Origin: a virus
Reading direction: 5' to 3' (one strand)
Virus record (IMG/VR): IMGVR_UViG_3300037347_000015
Location: 1-29,836 of that record
DNA: 29,836 bases
Below are positions 6,741 through 13,348 of the stretch, in pieces; position 1 is the stretch's first letter, and the number at the start of each line of letters is the position of its first letter. A program made the translations under genes and the position numbers. Below the pieces are notes generated by a model. The model ran no database searches. It saw only the letters and a list, made by a program, of their open reading frames with translations, and was not told where the DNA came from.

Positions 6741-6950
6741 ATGCCGTTTATTAAACAGATACTCCTGCACCTCTTTTGTTGCCTTGCGCTTTGCCTTGTG
6801 CAAACTTAAATAGTTAGGATCGTTTTTGTTATTCTCGTACTCGTTTGCTTCCCTTACTTCTACATAAGTAAATATCTCACGTTGCCCCTGCGTGAGGGTG
6901 TTAAAGTCGTCCTCACGCATTCTTAGGAACATTTCTTTTGCGCCTTGCAT
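6735..6950 (-). CDS. Small conserved hypothetical protein
   Basis: A 71-residue charged, helical protein (MFLRMREDDFNTLT at the start; HKAKRKATKEVQEYLFNK at the end). Its start overlaps the stop of the Rad52-like gene by one base, so it belongs to the recombination operon. Its stop codon forms part of attC-like site A and marks the boundary between core genes and accessory cassettes. Function unknown. Confidence 0.55.
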   Translation of the reverse strand: MQGAKEMFLRMREDDFNTLTQGQREIFTYVEVREANEYENNKNDPNYLSLHKAKRKATKEVQEYLFNKRHT

Positions 6951-7651
6951 TATTGTAGTTTTAATTTCATAGCGTCTTTTATTGCAGCGGTTGCGGCTTG
7001 TTCTGCTTGTGTAAAAGCCTTGTAAGTAGTTTGTAGTTCACCCATAGCAAGGCAAGCGTTTAGCCTATTATTTAAACGTGGTATGTCTAGTATTGTTACT
7101 GTTGGTATTGGTTGGTTTGCAACGCCCCATGAATATCTTAAAACATCGTTTTGGTCTTTTGCAAATAAACCGACTATTTTTTTTTCGTTAAAAAAAGAAA
7201 CCCATTTCCATTCCTTTATTTTTAAATCAAAAGTCGCGCGGTATTTTGGTCTGTCTTGACCTGTTAATTGCACTTCATTTTCTTTTAAAAGTATGCTTAT
7301 TTGTGGGTAGTCGTATAATTCCCTGCCTATACCTAAATTAAAACAAGCGCGCTTAAAGCTATCACTTGCAAGCCCTTTCTCTTTTTCTGTTAGGCTTTGC
7401 GTTCCGACATCTTCTTTTCCTACCCACTCATTTATATTCTCGTTCCAGATAGATACGCGGCATCTAGTATTACCGTCAAAGTGTTCTCGCTTCCAATATG
7501 CAGCACCTACGACATCATCTAGTCTATTCATATCCACGCGAGCATCTTTATACGCTAATATTGTGGCATACTTTCCGTTATTTATAGACTGCACCCAAAA
7601 ATCAATCTCGTTTATTTTTAAAGGCGTTCTTAATAGTTCTAAATTTTTCAT
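6950..7651 (-). CDS. Rad52-like single-strand annealing protein
   Basis: A 233-residue protein of the Rad52/Rad22-type phage recombinase group. The N-terminal domain has EIDFWVQSINNGKYATILAYKD, then DVVGAAYWKREH and CRVSIW. The hallmark motif is EKGLASDSFKRACFNLGIGR, split here as GLASDSFKRACF and NLGIGRELYDYP. It anneals complementary single strands at double-strand breaks and at phage DNA ends. The C-terminal third is a helical low-conservation tail. The DUF3127 (SSB-like) gene and NinG lie upstream in the same direction, consistent with one recombination module. Confidence 0.88.
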   Translation of the reverse strand: MKNLELLRTPLKINEIDFWVQSINNGKYATILAYKDARVDMNRLDDVVGAAYWKREHFDGNTRCRVSIWNENINEWVGKEDVGTQSLTEKEKGLASDSFKRACFNLGIGRELYDYPQISILLKENEVQLTGQDRPKYRATFDLKIKEWKWVSFFNEKKIVGLFAKDQNDVLRYSWGVANQPIPTVTILDIPRLNNRLNACLAMGELQTTYKAFTQAEQAATAAIKDAMKLKLQ

Positions 7652-7679
7652 TATATTTGCGTTGTTTTGATTGTTATTT

Positions 7680-7716
7680 AACCGCTGTACTCCTTGTGCA
7701 GCGGTTTTTTATTTTA
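7680..7716 (+). terminator. Strong intrinsic terminator in plus-strand orientation
   Basis: An 11-bp stem, 7680-7690 with 7696-7706 (AACCGCTGTAC against GTGCAGCGGTT), has a TCCTT loop followed by TTTTTTATTTT on the plus strand. The only non-Watson-Crick position is a T-G pair on the plus strand (A-C on the minus). So it is optimised as a plus-strand RNA terminator, though all genes are on the minus strand. On the minus strand it has an A-run before it and no U-run after it. Confidence 0.7.
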
Positions 7717-7911
7717 AAGTAATCCTTTGTATTCGTAGCCTTCGTGCCTTCCGTCCTGTATAAATTCTTTTGCAAGGCGTTTAAATCCAAGTTCTAACGC
7801 GGTGATGATTAGTATAGGGGCTTCTTGGTAGATATACTCGCTGTGCCAGTCTATTGCGTTAAAATCTTTTTGCAATAACTCTTTTAACTTGTCTTTTACT
7901 TTTGTTTTCAT
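7714..7911 (-). CDS. Small conserved hypothetical protein
   Basis: A 65-residue protein: basic N-terminus (MKTKVKDKLKELLQKDF), then IDWHSEYIYQEAPILIITALELGFKRLAKEF in two blocks, ending GRHEGYEYKGLL. It begins a short transcription unit below a diverged copy of the repeated promoter. A strong hairpin in plus-strand orientation overlaps its stop. Function unknown. Confidence 0.5.
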   Translation of the reverse strand: MKTKVKDKLKELLQKDFNAIDWHSEYIYQEAPILIITALELGFKRLAKEFIQDGRHEGYEYKGLL

Positions 7912-7933
7912 TTCTCTGTGTTTAGATTGTTAG

Positions 7934-7960
7934 GTGTAAATATACACTATTATTTGTAAT
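7934..7960 (-). promoter_or_regulatory. Diverged third copy of the early promoter repeat
   Basis: The minus strand reads AATAGTGTATATTTACACC, as in the two better copies at ~9258 and ~13946. The -7 box is TATATTTA (7937-7944), one base off TAnnTTTG. The -33 TTG found in the other copies is missing here. It precedes the 65-residue gene. Confidence 0.45.
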
Positions 7961-8178
7961 TAAAGCCATTTTATAAAATCTATGTAGTTAAAATATAGCG
8001 TTAGGTCGTAACATTCACCCCTTTCAAATCGTCTTATTTTTGTAAGATTACAATTCAACTCCATTGCGATGTTTTCTACCGATATATCCGCAGCGATTCT
8101 GCTTGCGCGTAAGGACTTAACCTGTTCTGATACAAGGTGTCTTGTTGTTAAGTCCTTTATGTCGTTTAAAGTAGTCAT
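7960..8178 (-). CDS. Small helix-turn-helix (XRE-like) protein
   Basis: A 72-residue protein. Residues ~20-60 (SLRASRIAADISVENIAMEL, then NLTKIRRFERG) have the pattern of a Cro/CI-type helix-turn-helix: helix, polar turn, recognition helix, then the R-x-E-x-G end. I start at the ATG one base after the stop of the SSB-like gene rather than at an ATG 18 bases upstream inside it. It could regulate phage transcription, for example at the repeated promoters, but that is inference. Confidence 0.6.
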   Translation of the reverse strand: MTTLNDIKDLTTRHLVSEQVKSLRASRIAADISVENIAMELNCNLTKIRRFERGECYDLTLYFNYIDFIKWL

Positions 8179-8179
8179 A

Positions 8180-8530
8180 TTACCACGGTAAATCATCCGC
8201 CTGCGAGTCTAGTTTAGACGTTGCTGGCTGGAATGGTGCTGTTGCGTTTAACCCTTGTTTTGCTTTGTCAATTCTCCATCCTGTAATAGTATTAAAATAC
8301 TTGTTTTCGCCCTGTGGTGATACCCATAAACGACCGCGAATATTTATACCTACCGTTACAGCTTCGCCTACTTTAACAGCGTTTAAAAGGTCTGTTTTGT
8401 CTTGGTGAAACTCCAATAAAATATCTTGTGGATATTGTTCTTCGGTTGTGATTACTAACTCGCGCTTTTTGAATTTCTCGCTTACCGCTTGCGCTTCTTT
8501 AATTACTTTTACTGTTCCTGTTATTTCCAT
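8180..8530 (-). CDS. DUF3127 (SSB-like OB-fold) protein
   Basis: A 116-residue protein starting MEITGTVKVIKEAQAVSEKF and continuing KKRELVITTEEQYPQDI, LEFHQDKTDLLN and VGEAVTVGINIRGR. This matches the DUF3127 family, an OB-fold group found in Bacteroidota and their phages. The C-terminus is a flexible linker ending QADDLPW, an acidic-hydrophobic tip like the DDIPF of bacterial SSB that recruits replication proteins. It probably binds single-stranded DNA beside the Rad52-like protein. The next gene starts one base after its stop. Confidence 0.8.
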   Translation of the reverse strand: MEITGTVKVIKEAQAVSEKFKKRELVITTEEQYPQDILLEFHQDKTDLLNAVKVGEAVTVGINIRGRLWVSPQGENKYFNTITGWRIDKAKQGLNATAPFQPATSKLDSQADDLPW

Positions 8531-8537
8531 TTGTTGT

Positions 8538-8834
8538 TTATTTAGTTGTTAATTTATTGGTAATTTCTTGCAAGCAGTCCGCTTGTATTTCGGTAGCCGT
8601 TACAAGTAACTCATTCGCTATCTTTAAATCTGCTGGCCTTGTGAGGTCTAGCTCGTTAAACTTTTGCGCTATGTAACTATCCGCGCAGTCAAAACCGCAT
8701 AGTTCTAAATACTCCCAGTCATCGTCTTGAAAGTCTTGCTGGCAACATAAACAATTTGCTGGGTCTGGTGTTACGTGGTTGTAGTTCCACGGTGCGTGTG
8801 GGTCGTGTTCCGCACCTGCTGGTAGATTGCTCAT
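8538..8834 (-). CDS. Conserved phage protein of the MSNLPAGAE type, possible zinc binding
   Basis: A 98-residue protein beginning MSNLPAGAEHDPHAPWN, a start shared by many small phage proteins of unknown function. Cys residues in NCLCCQQDF and ELCGFDCAD could form a zinc site. The C-terminal third is helical. It lies in the recombination/replication operon, 7 bases before the SSB-like gene. Function unknown. Confidence 0.6.
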   Translation of the reverse strand: MSNLPAGAEHDPHAPWNYNHVTPDPANCLCCQQDFQDDDWEYLELCGFDCADSYIAQKFNELDLTRPADLKIANELLVTATEIQADCLQEITNKLTTK

Positions 8835-8845
8835 TGTGTTTTGTT

Positions 8846-9226
8846 TTAATTGTTATTTTGTAACACCCTTTTAAAGTCGTCAACCGTTAATAAGGGAAAT
8901 TTAATGTTGTCTAGTTCCGATAGATATTCTAGCACTGCCATTAGTGCATTGTATTGGTTTTCTTTGGTCATACTTTGAGCATTCCATAACGCTCTTTTAT
9001 TTATATCTCGTTCTCCAAACATAAATAAGTTTTCTATGTTTTTTATTTCCTCCATATCGTAGCCAGTTATATTTTTAGTTTTAAAGGGTTTATAATTACT
9101 GCCTGTCCAAAAATCTTCATTATTACATAGATTTCCGACGGCACAAGCGCAGGTATCCATTGCGTTTAATTCCCCCTTGTTAAAGGCATTGTACAGCTTT
9201 AACGCTGCGTTTTCAAATCTGTTCAT
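8846..9226 (-). CDS. Conserved hypothetical protein, first gene after the repeated promoter
   Basis: A 126-residue protein: ENAALKLYNAFNKGELNAMD, a Cys patch (CACAVGNLC), a middle with TGYDMEEIKNIENLF and a helical end NALMAVLEYLSELDNI. Homologs of this type occur widely in Bacteroidota phages, with no known function. It is the first gene below a promoter repeat and so is likely made early with the SSB-like protein and the genes that follow. Confidence 0.6.
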   Translation of the reverse strand: MNRFENAALKLYNAFNKGELNAMDTCACAVGNLCNNEDFWTGSNYKPFKTKNITGYDMEEIKNIENLFMFGERDINKRALWNAQSMTKENQYNALMAVLEYLSELDNIKFPLLTVDDFKRVLQNNN

Positions 9227-9257
9227 TGTGTTTTGTTTTGTTTGTTATTGTATGGTG

Positions 9258-9287
9258 TAAATATACACTATTATTGTTATTACGCAA
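9258..9287 (-). promoter_or_regulatory. Repeated Bacteroidota-type promoter, copy 2
   Basis: On the minus strand TTG (9285-9287) is followed by 19 bases and TATATTTA (9258-9265), one base off the Bacteroidota consensus TTG-N19-21-TAnnTTTG. About 41 bases around it match the copy at 13946-13975 with a single difference. It abuts the NinG stop and is followed by an A-rich leader into the 126-residue gene. Confidence 0.7.
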
Positions 9288-9290
9288 ATA

Positions 9291-9896
9291 TTAAAGCGTT
9301 TTTATTTTGTCGCGATAGTAAATATAAAGGGCTTTTAATTCTTGCCTATCCCATTTGAAAGCGCTTTGTTTGCTTTCGGCTGCCATTTTTACAACTGTTT
9401 CAAAATTTTCTTTACCTATTCTACTAGGTAATCGCAGCGCGTACTCGTTTTCGTTCCCTTGTTTGTGTAAATTACATATTCGGCATTGCCCTAATATGTT
9501 AAACTCGTGATATTTAAGATTACTATACAACTCCGCTTTAAAAAAATGCCCTGCTTGGAATTGGTCGTTCCATTTAGCACCGCAAGAAATGCACGGCAAA
9601 CCTTTGTCGCGCAGCCTTATGTACTTATGGCAAATCGTCATAACCTGCTTTTTAAGCGTTTCTAAGTCCTTTGTTTTTTTCTCGCTTGCTATTTGCTTAT
9701 CCATATCTAAACGTGGCGCAGCGGCTTTAAAAATAGCCTTATGCATCTTTGTACGACCAGCTTCGCTTGTTAGTAGCCAGTTTGAGTAACAACACATCTT
9801 GCCTAAGCCATAAACGCGATGGTAAGTAAGCTTCCCGCATCCGTAGCCTTTTGTTTGTCCTGTTCCCTTGCAGGCTTTTTCTTTTGGTTTAATCAC
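9291..9896 (-). CDS. ninG: NinG-like recombination protein (Rap family)
   Basis: A 201-residue protein. Two metal-binding clusters are visible: PCISCG (C102, C105) with GHFF (H117), and QCRICNLHKQGN (C138, C141, H144). The QAGHFFKAELY and NLHKQGN stretches are the NinG/Rap signature; lambda Rap is a structure-specific endonuclease of Holliday and D-loop junctions. An N-terminal Cys-rich segment (KACKGTGQTKGYGCGK) precedes a helical linker. The start is GTG, and it overlaps the stop region of a 46-residue gene just upstream. The promoter for the next operon follows its stop directly. Confidence 0.88.
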   Translation of the reverse strand: MIKPKEKACKGTGQTKGYGCGKLTYHRVYGLGKMCCYSNWLLTSEAGRTKMHKAIFKAAAPRLDMDKQIASEKKTKDLETLKKQVMTICHKYIRLRDKGLPCISCGAKWNDQFQAGHFFKAELYSNLKYHEFNILGQCRICNLHKQGNENEYALRLPSRIGKENFETVVKMAAESKQSAFKWDRQELKALYIYYRDKIKTL

Positions 9897-9897
9897 T

Positions 9898-10038
9898 TTA
9901 AATTACCTTATTTTGTTTTTTTTGCCATTCTACACCAGCTTCAAAACCTTTTTTTAGTTCCTTATAACTATTTGTTTCGTGCATGTTAAATTGGTTGTGA
10001 GCGTAGTGTTCTGCTGCTTTTTTAATTTCGTTTTCCAT
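9898..10038 (-). CDS. 46-residue small phage protein
   Basis: A short reading frame from ATG at 10038 to TAA at 9898: MENEIKKAAEHYAHNQF, then NSYKELKKGFEAGVEWQKKQ. The ending GFEAGVEWQ is frequent in small proteins of Bacteroidota phages. It fills the gap between the 146-residue gene and ninG; its stop is 1 base upstream of the ninG GTG. Function unknown. Confidence 0.6.
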   Translation of the reverse strand: MENEIKKAAEHYAHNQFNMHETNSYKELKKGFEAGVEWQKKQNKVI

Positions 10039-10061
10039 TGTGTTTATGTTTTTGTTAAGTG

Positions 10062-10502
10062 TTATTGTGTTTGTTCGTAATCTGTTAAAATTTGGTTTAT
10101 TTGATTAATCAAAAACTTAGTTAGTTTACTTTGGTCTATGTGAGCCGCTAAAATATCCTCTGTTTTTAGGTTTTCCTTTGCGGTCACATTACCTATCCTT
10201 ACTGTTTCCATTTCGCTTTTAATATTACCTATGTGAAAATCAATAGGTACGCTTAGAGCATCTACTAAAGCCTTTCGTAAAGGTATGTTAACATCTTCAA
10301 ACTGTTTCTTTAAAATCATTTCTCTGTAAAGGTAAAGATACATTTTTGCAAACGGTTCTTGCGAGAAACTTATTTGTTCCTGCTGCTGGTTATAAAATGC
10401 TATTATTCCATTCAAAGCGTCCGTATCATTTTCATTAGGTAAAAATGCTTTACCCTGTGAAAATCTCCAGGCAATGCGCTGAATTGATTTAGTAATTTCC
10501 AT
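10062..10502 (-). CDS. Conserved hypothetical protein of the replication operon
   Basis: A 146-residue helical protein (IQRIAWRFSQGKAFLPNEND at the start; ALVDALSVPIDFHIGNIKSE in the middle; LTKFLINQINQILTDYEQ at the end). Its start overlaps the end of the ATPase gene by 14 bases, which suggests coupled translation and a replication role, perhaps as a partner of the ATPase. I do not recognise a domain. Confidence 0.55.
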   Translation of the reverse strand: MEITKSIQRIAWRFSQGKAFLPNENDTDALNGIIAFYNQQQEQISFSQEPFAKMYLYLYREMILKKQFEDVNIPLRKALVDALSVPIDFHIGNIKSEMETVRIGNVTAKENLKTEDILAAHIDQSKLTKFLINQINQILTDYEQTQ

Positions 10503-11322
10503 TTTTTTTATTTTTTACTTCGGTTTGTATTGGCAGGCTATTATTATCAAGGTTAAACGCAATATCATAAAAAGCGCGGTTCCGTGTATATTGAGCAGAT
10601 AGCGTTGTTGTATAATCTTCGGTTACAACGCTTATAACTGTTTCCGCTTTCTTTGTCACGCTGCTTCCTAAGTGACCTGTGGCTTTCAAAGTGCCGTAAT
10701 TCATGTGCAAAACAGTACCTATTGCGATTTTGTATTCTTTGCTCCAACTCATTAGCAACTGCACCACCGCGTTACATTCCTCAATATCATTAACGTTTTT
10801 TACTAGGTCAGCGATTCCGTCAATAAACATTAAACCAATGTTTTTTATGTTTTTAAGTTGCCATTTTATTAAGCCTATTCGCTGTTCTACGTCAAGGCTT
10901 CGCATACTGTAAGGATAATAACCGCCATATTTGTAACCGACCATTTCTAGCACCTGCCTTGCGCCTTGCTGGGTGTGGAATAAAGATTGTTCTGTGTCGT
11001 TGTCTATGACTATTTTATTTTCATTGTCGTGTCCTGCAATATCTGGAAAGTAGTCGCTTGCATTACCGCCTATGTAACTGGCTATAATAGCCTTTTTTGC
11101 AAAGGTTTTGCGTGACTTACTTGCACCTACTAAGCAAAAGAAGTCTCCATAAGATGCAATAGGTGTTGGGTATCGGTTTCCCTTGTATTCGTGTTTACCG
11201 ATACTAATCGCGATAGGCTGCTGTTTTATTACTTCGTCAATATTTACAAAGGTGCTTGCGTTTATTGCTGAATAGTCGATGTCGCTTATTGTCTCACTGT
11301 GAAATTTTATAGGCTGTATCAT
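10489..11322 (-). CDS. RepA-like P-loop ATPase, putative replicative helicase or loader
   Basis: A 277-residue RecA-fold ATPase. Walker A is GASKSRKTF (G66, K72, T73), with Arg at the usual second Gly, a variant shared by many Bacteroidota plasmid and phage ATPases of the RepA type. Walker B is IGLMFIDG (D168), followed by the sensor-like TVLHMNYGTLKATGHLGSS, with a conserved His and the GHLGSS turn. It is a candidate hexameric helicase or loader working with the protein encoded just upstream, whose stop overlaps this start by 4 bases. Confidence 0.75.
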   Translation of the reverse strand: MIQPIKFHSETISDIDYSAINASTFVNIDEVIKQQPIAISIGKHEYKGNRYPTPIASYGDFFCLVGASKSRKTFAKKAIIASYIGGNASDYFPDIAGHDNENKIVIDNDTEQSLFHTQQGARQVLEMVGYKYGGYYPYSMRSLDVEQRIGLIKWQLKNIKNIGLMFIDGIADLVKNVNDIEECNAVVQLLMSWSKEYKIAIGTVLHMNYGTLKATGHLGSSVTKKAETVISVVTEDYTTTLSAQYTRNRAFYDIAFNLDNNSLPIQTEVKNKKNGNY

Positions 11323-11966
11323 ATCGACCCAATTTGTTTAACGGTTCTAAACTTTGCTAATCTACCCGCTTGAATCTCCGTTCCAATCCAGTTACTGCAA
11401 TAAGTTCTAAAGTTATTAAACGGCTCGTTGTATTCTCCACCTGTTTGTGTTCCTAAGTGGATTATAAAGTGGTCAACTAACTCGCGCAAATTACCTTGCT
11501 TTATTTTGTGTTTACGGTAAACGCTTTCACGCCATATATCGCTTTCAGATTCGCCTATTTGATTTGAGTATAAATCCATAACATCTTTAAAATCTACCTT
11601 ATTAATTACATTATCATTATCATTAACATTAACAGTTGGTTTTGTTGAGGTTTGTTGAACACTTTCAACACTTGTTGCTTTTGTTGTATTTTGTTGTTCT
11701 TTGTTTAACGCTCTTAGTCTTGCTGATTCTTTTCCAGCATCGCTGCGCTTGCCTTTAACTTCCTCAAACTTTACCAAATCCCTTTTAAGCTGGCTTTGTA
11801 TAAACTTCCACGCTGACAATACAACTCTATTTTCTAATATTGGATTCATATCATTAACATACTCAAGTAGGTGCGTGAATAGTATTCCCTTTTCTTCATT
11901 TGTTAAGTGGTCTATATTGTTTATTAAGTCAGCGTAAAGAACAAATGATTTTTTATTTTCTGCCAT
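11319..11966 (-). CDS. DUF6291-like putative replication initiator
   Basis: A 215-residue protein. The N-terminal ~75 residues (SFVLYADLINNIDHLTNEEK, then LFTHLLEYVND) match the DUF6291 type common at the start of Bacteroidota phage replication modules. A Gln/Thr/Asn-rich linker (~90-125) follows, then a helical C-terminal domain (WRESVYRKHKIKQGNLRELV, FNNFRTYCSNWIG). The order initiator-like gene then ATPase is like lambda O-P. The linker DNA carries a phased repeat array that may be the origin. Confidence 0.72.
   Translation of the reverse strand: MAENKKSFVLYADLINNIDHLTNEEKGILFTHLLEYVNDMNPILENRVVLSAWKFIQSQLKRDLVKFEEVKGKRSDAGKESARLRALNKEQQNTTKATSVESVQQTSTKPTVNVNDNDNVINKVDFKDVMDLYSNQIGESESDIWRESVYRKHKIKQGNLRELVDHFIIHLGTQTGGEYNEPFNNFRTYCSNWIGTEIQAGRLAKFRTVKQIGSI
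11610..11696. repeat. Iteron-like array and AT-rich repeat inside the initiator gene (candidate origin)
   Basis: On the plus strand, TTTGTTG or CTTGTTG occurs at 11641, 11651, 11671, 11680 and 11690, with spacings of about 10 bp or twice that. At the missing 11661 position lies an inverted repeat (TGTTGAA-CACT-TTCAACA). Next to it are four hexamers, ATTATC twice and ATTAAC twice (11610-11633). Phased repeats beside an AT-rich tract inside an initiator gene recall the lambda origin. A low-complexity protein linker could also give such repeats. Confidence 0.4.
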
Positions 11967-11985
11967 TACTAAATATTTTTAACGT

Positions 11986-12033
11986 AAATACCCTTTCGAT
12001 TTAACCAGGCACGGCTAAAAAGAAAGGGTATTT
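11986..12033 (-). promoter_or_regulatory. 12-bp perfect hairpin in the leader of the initiator-like gene
   Basis: AAATACCCTTTC (11986-11997) pairs perfectly with GAAAGGGTATTT (12022-12033) around a 24-base loop. It sits ~20 bases before the initiator ATG and after a possible -7 box. No U-run follows, so it is not an ordinary terminator. A translational control element, a protein-binding RNA or a remnant cassette structure are possible. Confidence 0.5.
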
Positions 12034-12068
12034 TATAATTTCGTTTTGGTTAGTGCCTTAACCGTTTA

Positions 12069-12076
12069 CAAATGTA
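12069..12076 (-). promoter_or_regulatory. Possible -7 element upstream of the replication genes
   Basis: The minus strand reads TACATTTG, an exact TAnnTTTG match, about 100 bases before the initiator-like gene. There is no TTG at the expected -33 distance. It would place the 12-bp leader hairpin inside the transcript. Confidence 0.35.
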
Positions 12077-12089
12077 ATACTATTTATTA

Positions 12090-12471
12090 GTTATAGGGCA
12101 TTTAAGCGAAACCCATTTCAATTTCTACCAAAACCCAACTTCCGCAATCTGAACGCTCATACCTTGCTTCTCTCAACGGTAATATTAAATGAGCCTCCCA
12201 CTTACTTTGTGGAAATTCTTTTGCTTCAAGTTCAATTTCTTTAAGTTTTTTAATATTGTCCCAGTTTTTAAATCGGTCTTTAGAATCATCCACAAAATAA
12301 GTTTCCCCGTCTTTTAAAATAGTCCATCCACCAAATCCGCTATAAAGTGTGGTTTCTATATCTAATAATTCTTCACTTCCACCACAACATAGGCATCCTA
12401 CCTGTTGTGTTTTTCCTTTCATCTTTTCTTTTAGTTCATTTAATTCAGCCATAATAAAAACGCCCTATAAC
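12090..12471 (-). repeat. Perfect 10-bp inverted repeats bounding one gene (cassette 2)
   Basis: GTTATAGGGC (12090-12099) and GCCCTATAAC (12462-12471) are perfect reverse complements and enclose exactly one gene. In the gene's direction the unit begins GTTATAGG, 18 bases before the ATG, and ends CCTATAAC just after the stop. This is the same design as the cassette at 5767-6111. Confidence 0.6.
12102..12452 (-). CDS. Hypothetical protein carried on attC-like cassette
   Basis: A 116-residue protein. The N-terminus is a charged helix, then a Cys motif (VGCLCCGGSEELL), then LYSGFGGWTILKDGETYF and VDDSKDRFKNWDNIKKL, and a C-terminal strand SCGSWVLVEIEMGF-like end. Proteins with the GFGGWTI-type core occur as isolated accessory genes in Bacteroidota, as far as I can recall. 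It interrupts the replication module between the 73-residue gene and the initiator, and is bounded by inverted repeats, so it is probably an insertion. Function unknown. Confidence 0.6.
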   Translation of the reverse strand: MAELNELKEKMKGKTQQVGCLCCGGSEELLDIETTLYSGFGGWTILKDGETYFVDDSKDRFKNWDNIKKLKEIELEAKEFPQSKWEAHLILPLREARYERSDCGSWVLVEIEMGFA

Positions 12472-12615
12472 ACTATGTATAGCAAATAGCCGTGTTACGG
12501 GTCTTTTTAAAACTATTTGCTTAATTATTAATTACTGTTTATTTACTTCCTTCCGTGCTTAAATCGGCTACTTGCCATACACAAACCGATATACAATAGT
12601 TTTTAGTTGTTAGTT
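12462..12615 (-). other. attC-like recombination site D
   Basis: The 17-base arm at 12476-12492 (TGTATAGCAAATAGCCG) pairs with 12565-12581 at 15 of 17 positions; both exceptions become G-T/G-U pairs on the minus strand. CTATAAC (12465-12471) is the outer box on one side, and GTTAG (12608-12612) is a weaker candidate on the other. The 72-base apical region holds a competing hairpin, AGCAAATAG (12481-12489) with CTATTTGCT (12513-12521). The 214 bases between genes here hold nothing else that I can see. Confidence 0.45.
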
Positions 12616-12666
12616 TAGATATTAGTAATACTAAAGTTTGACTTTTTTCTTTTTTTTAGTTATTGT

Positions 12667-12888
12667 TTAAATTAATATCCCTTTGTATAATTCAATCGCT
12701 GTTTTAATACTTTCGATTGCTTCGTTATAATCTTTGTTAACGTCTTTAAAACCTCGCTGACCTCCTTTTAGTAGTTTCTTTATAGCGTGCTGGGTTGCAG
12801 GATTAACAACGTTAAAAGCCTTTAAAACATCGTATACGTCAATCATTTGACCGTTACACTCTACGTGGTACTTGCTTTGTGGTTTCAT
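12667..12888 (-). CDS. Conserved small phage protein
   Basis: A 73-residue protein with a highly recognisable pattern: KYHVECNGQMIDVYDVLKAF, then NPATQHAIKKLLKGGQRGFK and a helical end EAIESIKTAIELYKG. This family is widespread in small phage operons (including those of Proteobacteria) with no assigned function. It overlaps the preceding gene by 4 bases. Confidence 0.65.
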   Translation of the reverse strand: MKPQSKYHVECNGQMIDVYDVLKAFNVVNPATQHAIKKLLKGGQRGFKDVNKDYNEAIESIKTAIELYKGILI

Positions 12889-13241
12889 AGCCCTTTAATC
12901 TCAAAGTCTATATTTAGTTTTACGCCTTTGTCAATCCATTTTTGCACCTTAATGCCGTGTATCTTCTTGCGAACTGCAAGTATTACCTCTGGCCGTGTTT
13001 CTATTGCGTAGCGTGGAACGTCAAAACTTGCATCTTTATTCGTCACGTAAACAACGCCTAAGTTTTTAAGTTTATTTAAGATTGGCGTTAACTGATTATA
13101 CGTATATTTAAGCGTTAAACTCAATCTTTGAATGTCGTAACCCTCTACGCTATAAATAAGGTCATATACTCTTTGCGTTTGTTCTTGTGCGGTTCCGTTT
13201 TGCAGTTGCTTAACGTAACCCTGTGCTTTTATTTCTTTCAT
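12885..13241 (-). CDS. Winged-helix DNA-binding protein
   Basis: A 118-residue protein. Residues ~20-75 (TQRVYDLIYSVEGYDIQRLS, then YNQLTPILNKLKNLGVVYVT) fit a winged helix: helix 1, helix 2, recognition helix with LxxLxxLG, and the wing strand. The C-terminal segment is basic (AVRKKIHGIKVQKWIDKG). It overlaps its neighbours by 4 bases on both sides. It may control transcription or help initiate replication. Confidence 0.6.
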   Translation of the reverse strand: MKEIKAQGYVKQLQNGTAQEQTQRVYDLIYSVEGYDIQRLSLTLKYTYNQLTPILNKLKNLGVVYVTNKDASFDVPRYAIETRPEVILAVRKKIHGIKVQKWIDKGVKLNIDFEIKGL

Positions 13242-13348
13242 TGTATTTGTGTGTAAAAGTTAGATTGTATTTTTTGCATCCATAGCATAAAAGCTAGTTT
13301 GTCGTTTGGTTTCCAGTCCTTCGGAATGTGCTTAATGGTTAGTTGCAT
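13238..13348 (-). CDS. 36-residue small protein
   Basis: From ATG at 13348 to TGA at 13238: MQLTIKHIPKDWKPNDKLAF, then a Met/Gln-rich end. It overlaps the upstream gene by 10 bases and the downstream ATG by 4 (ATGA). That double overlap, filling an otherwise empty ~97-base gap, is the main evidence that it is translated. Function unknown. Confidence 0.5.
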   Translation of the reverse strand: MQLTIKHIPKDWKPNDKLAFMLWMQKIQSNFYTQIQ

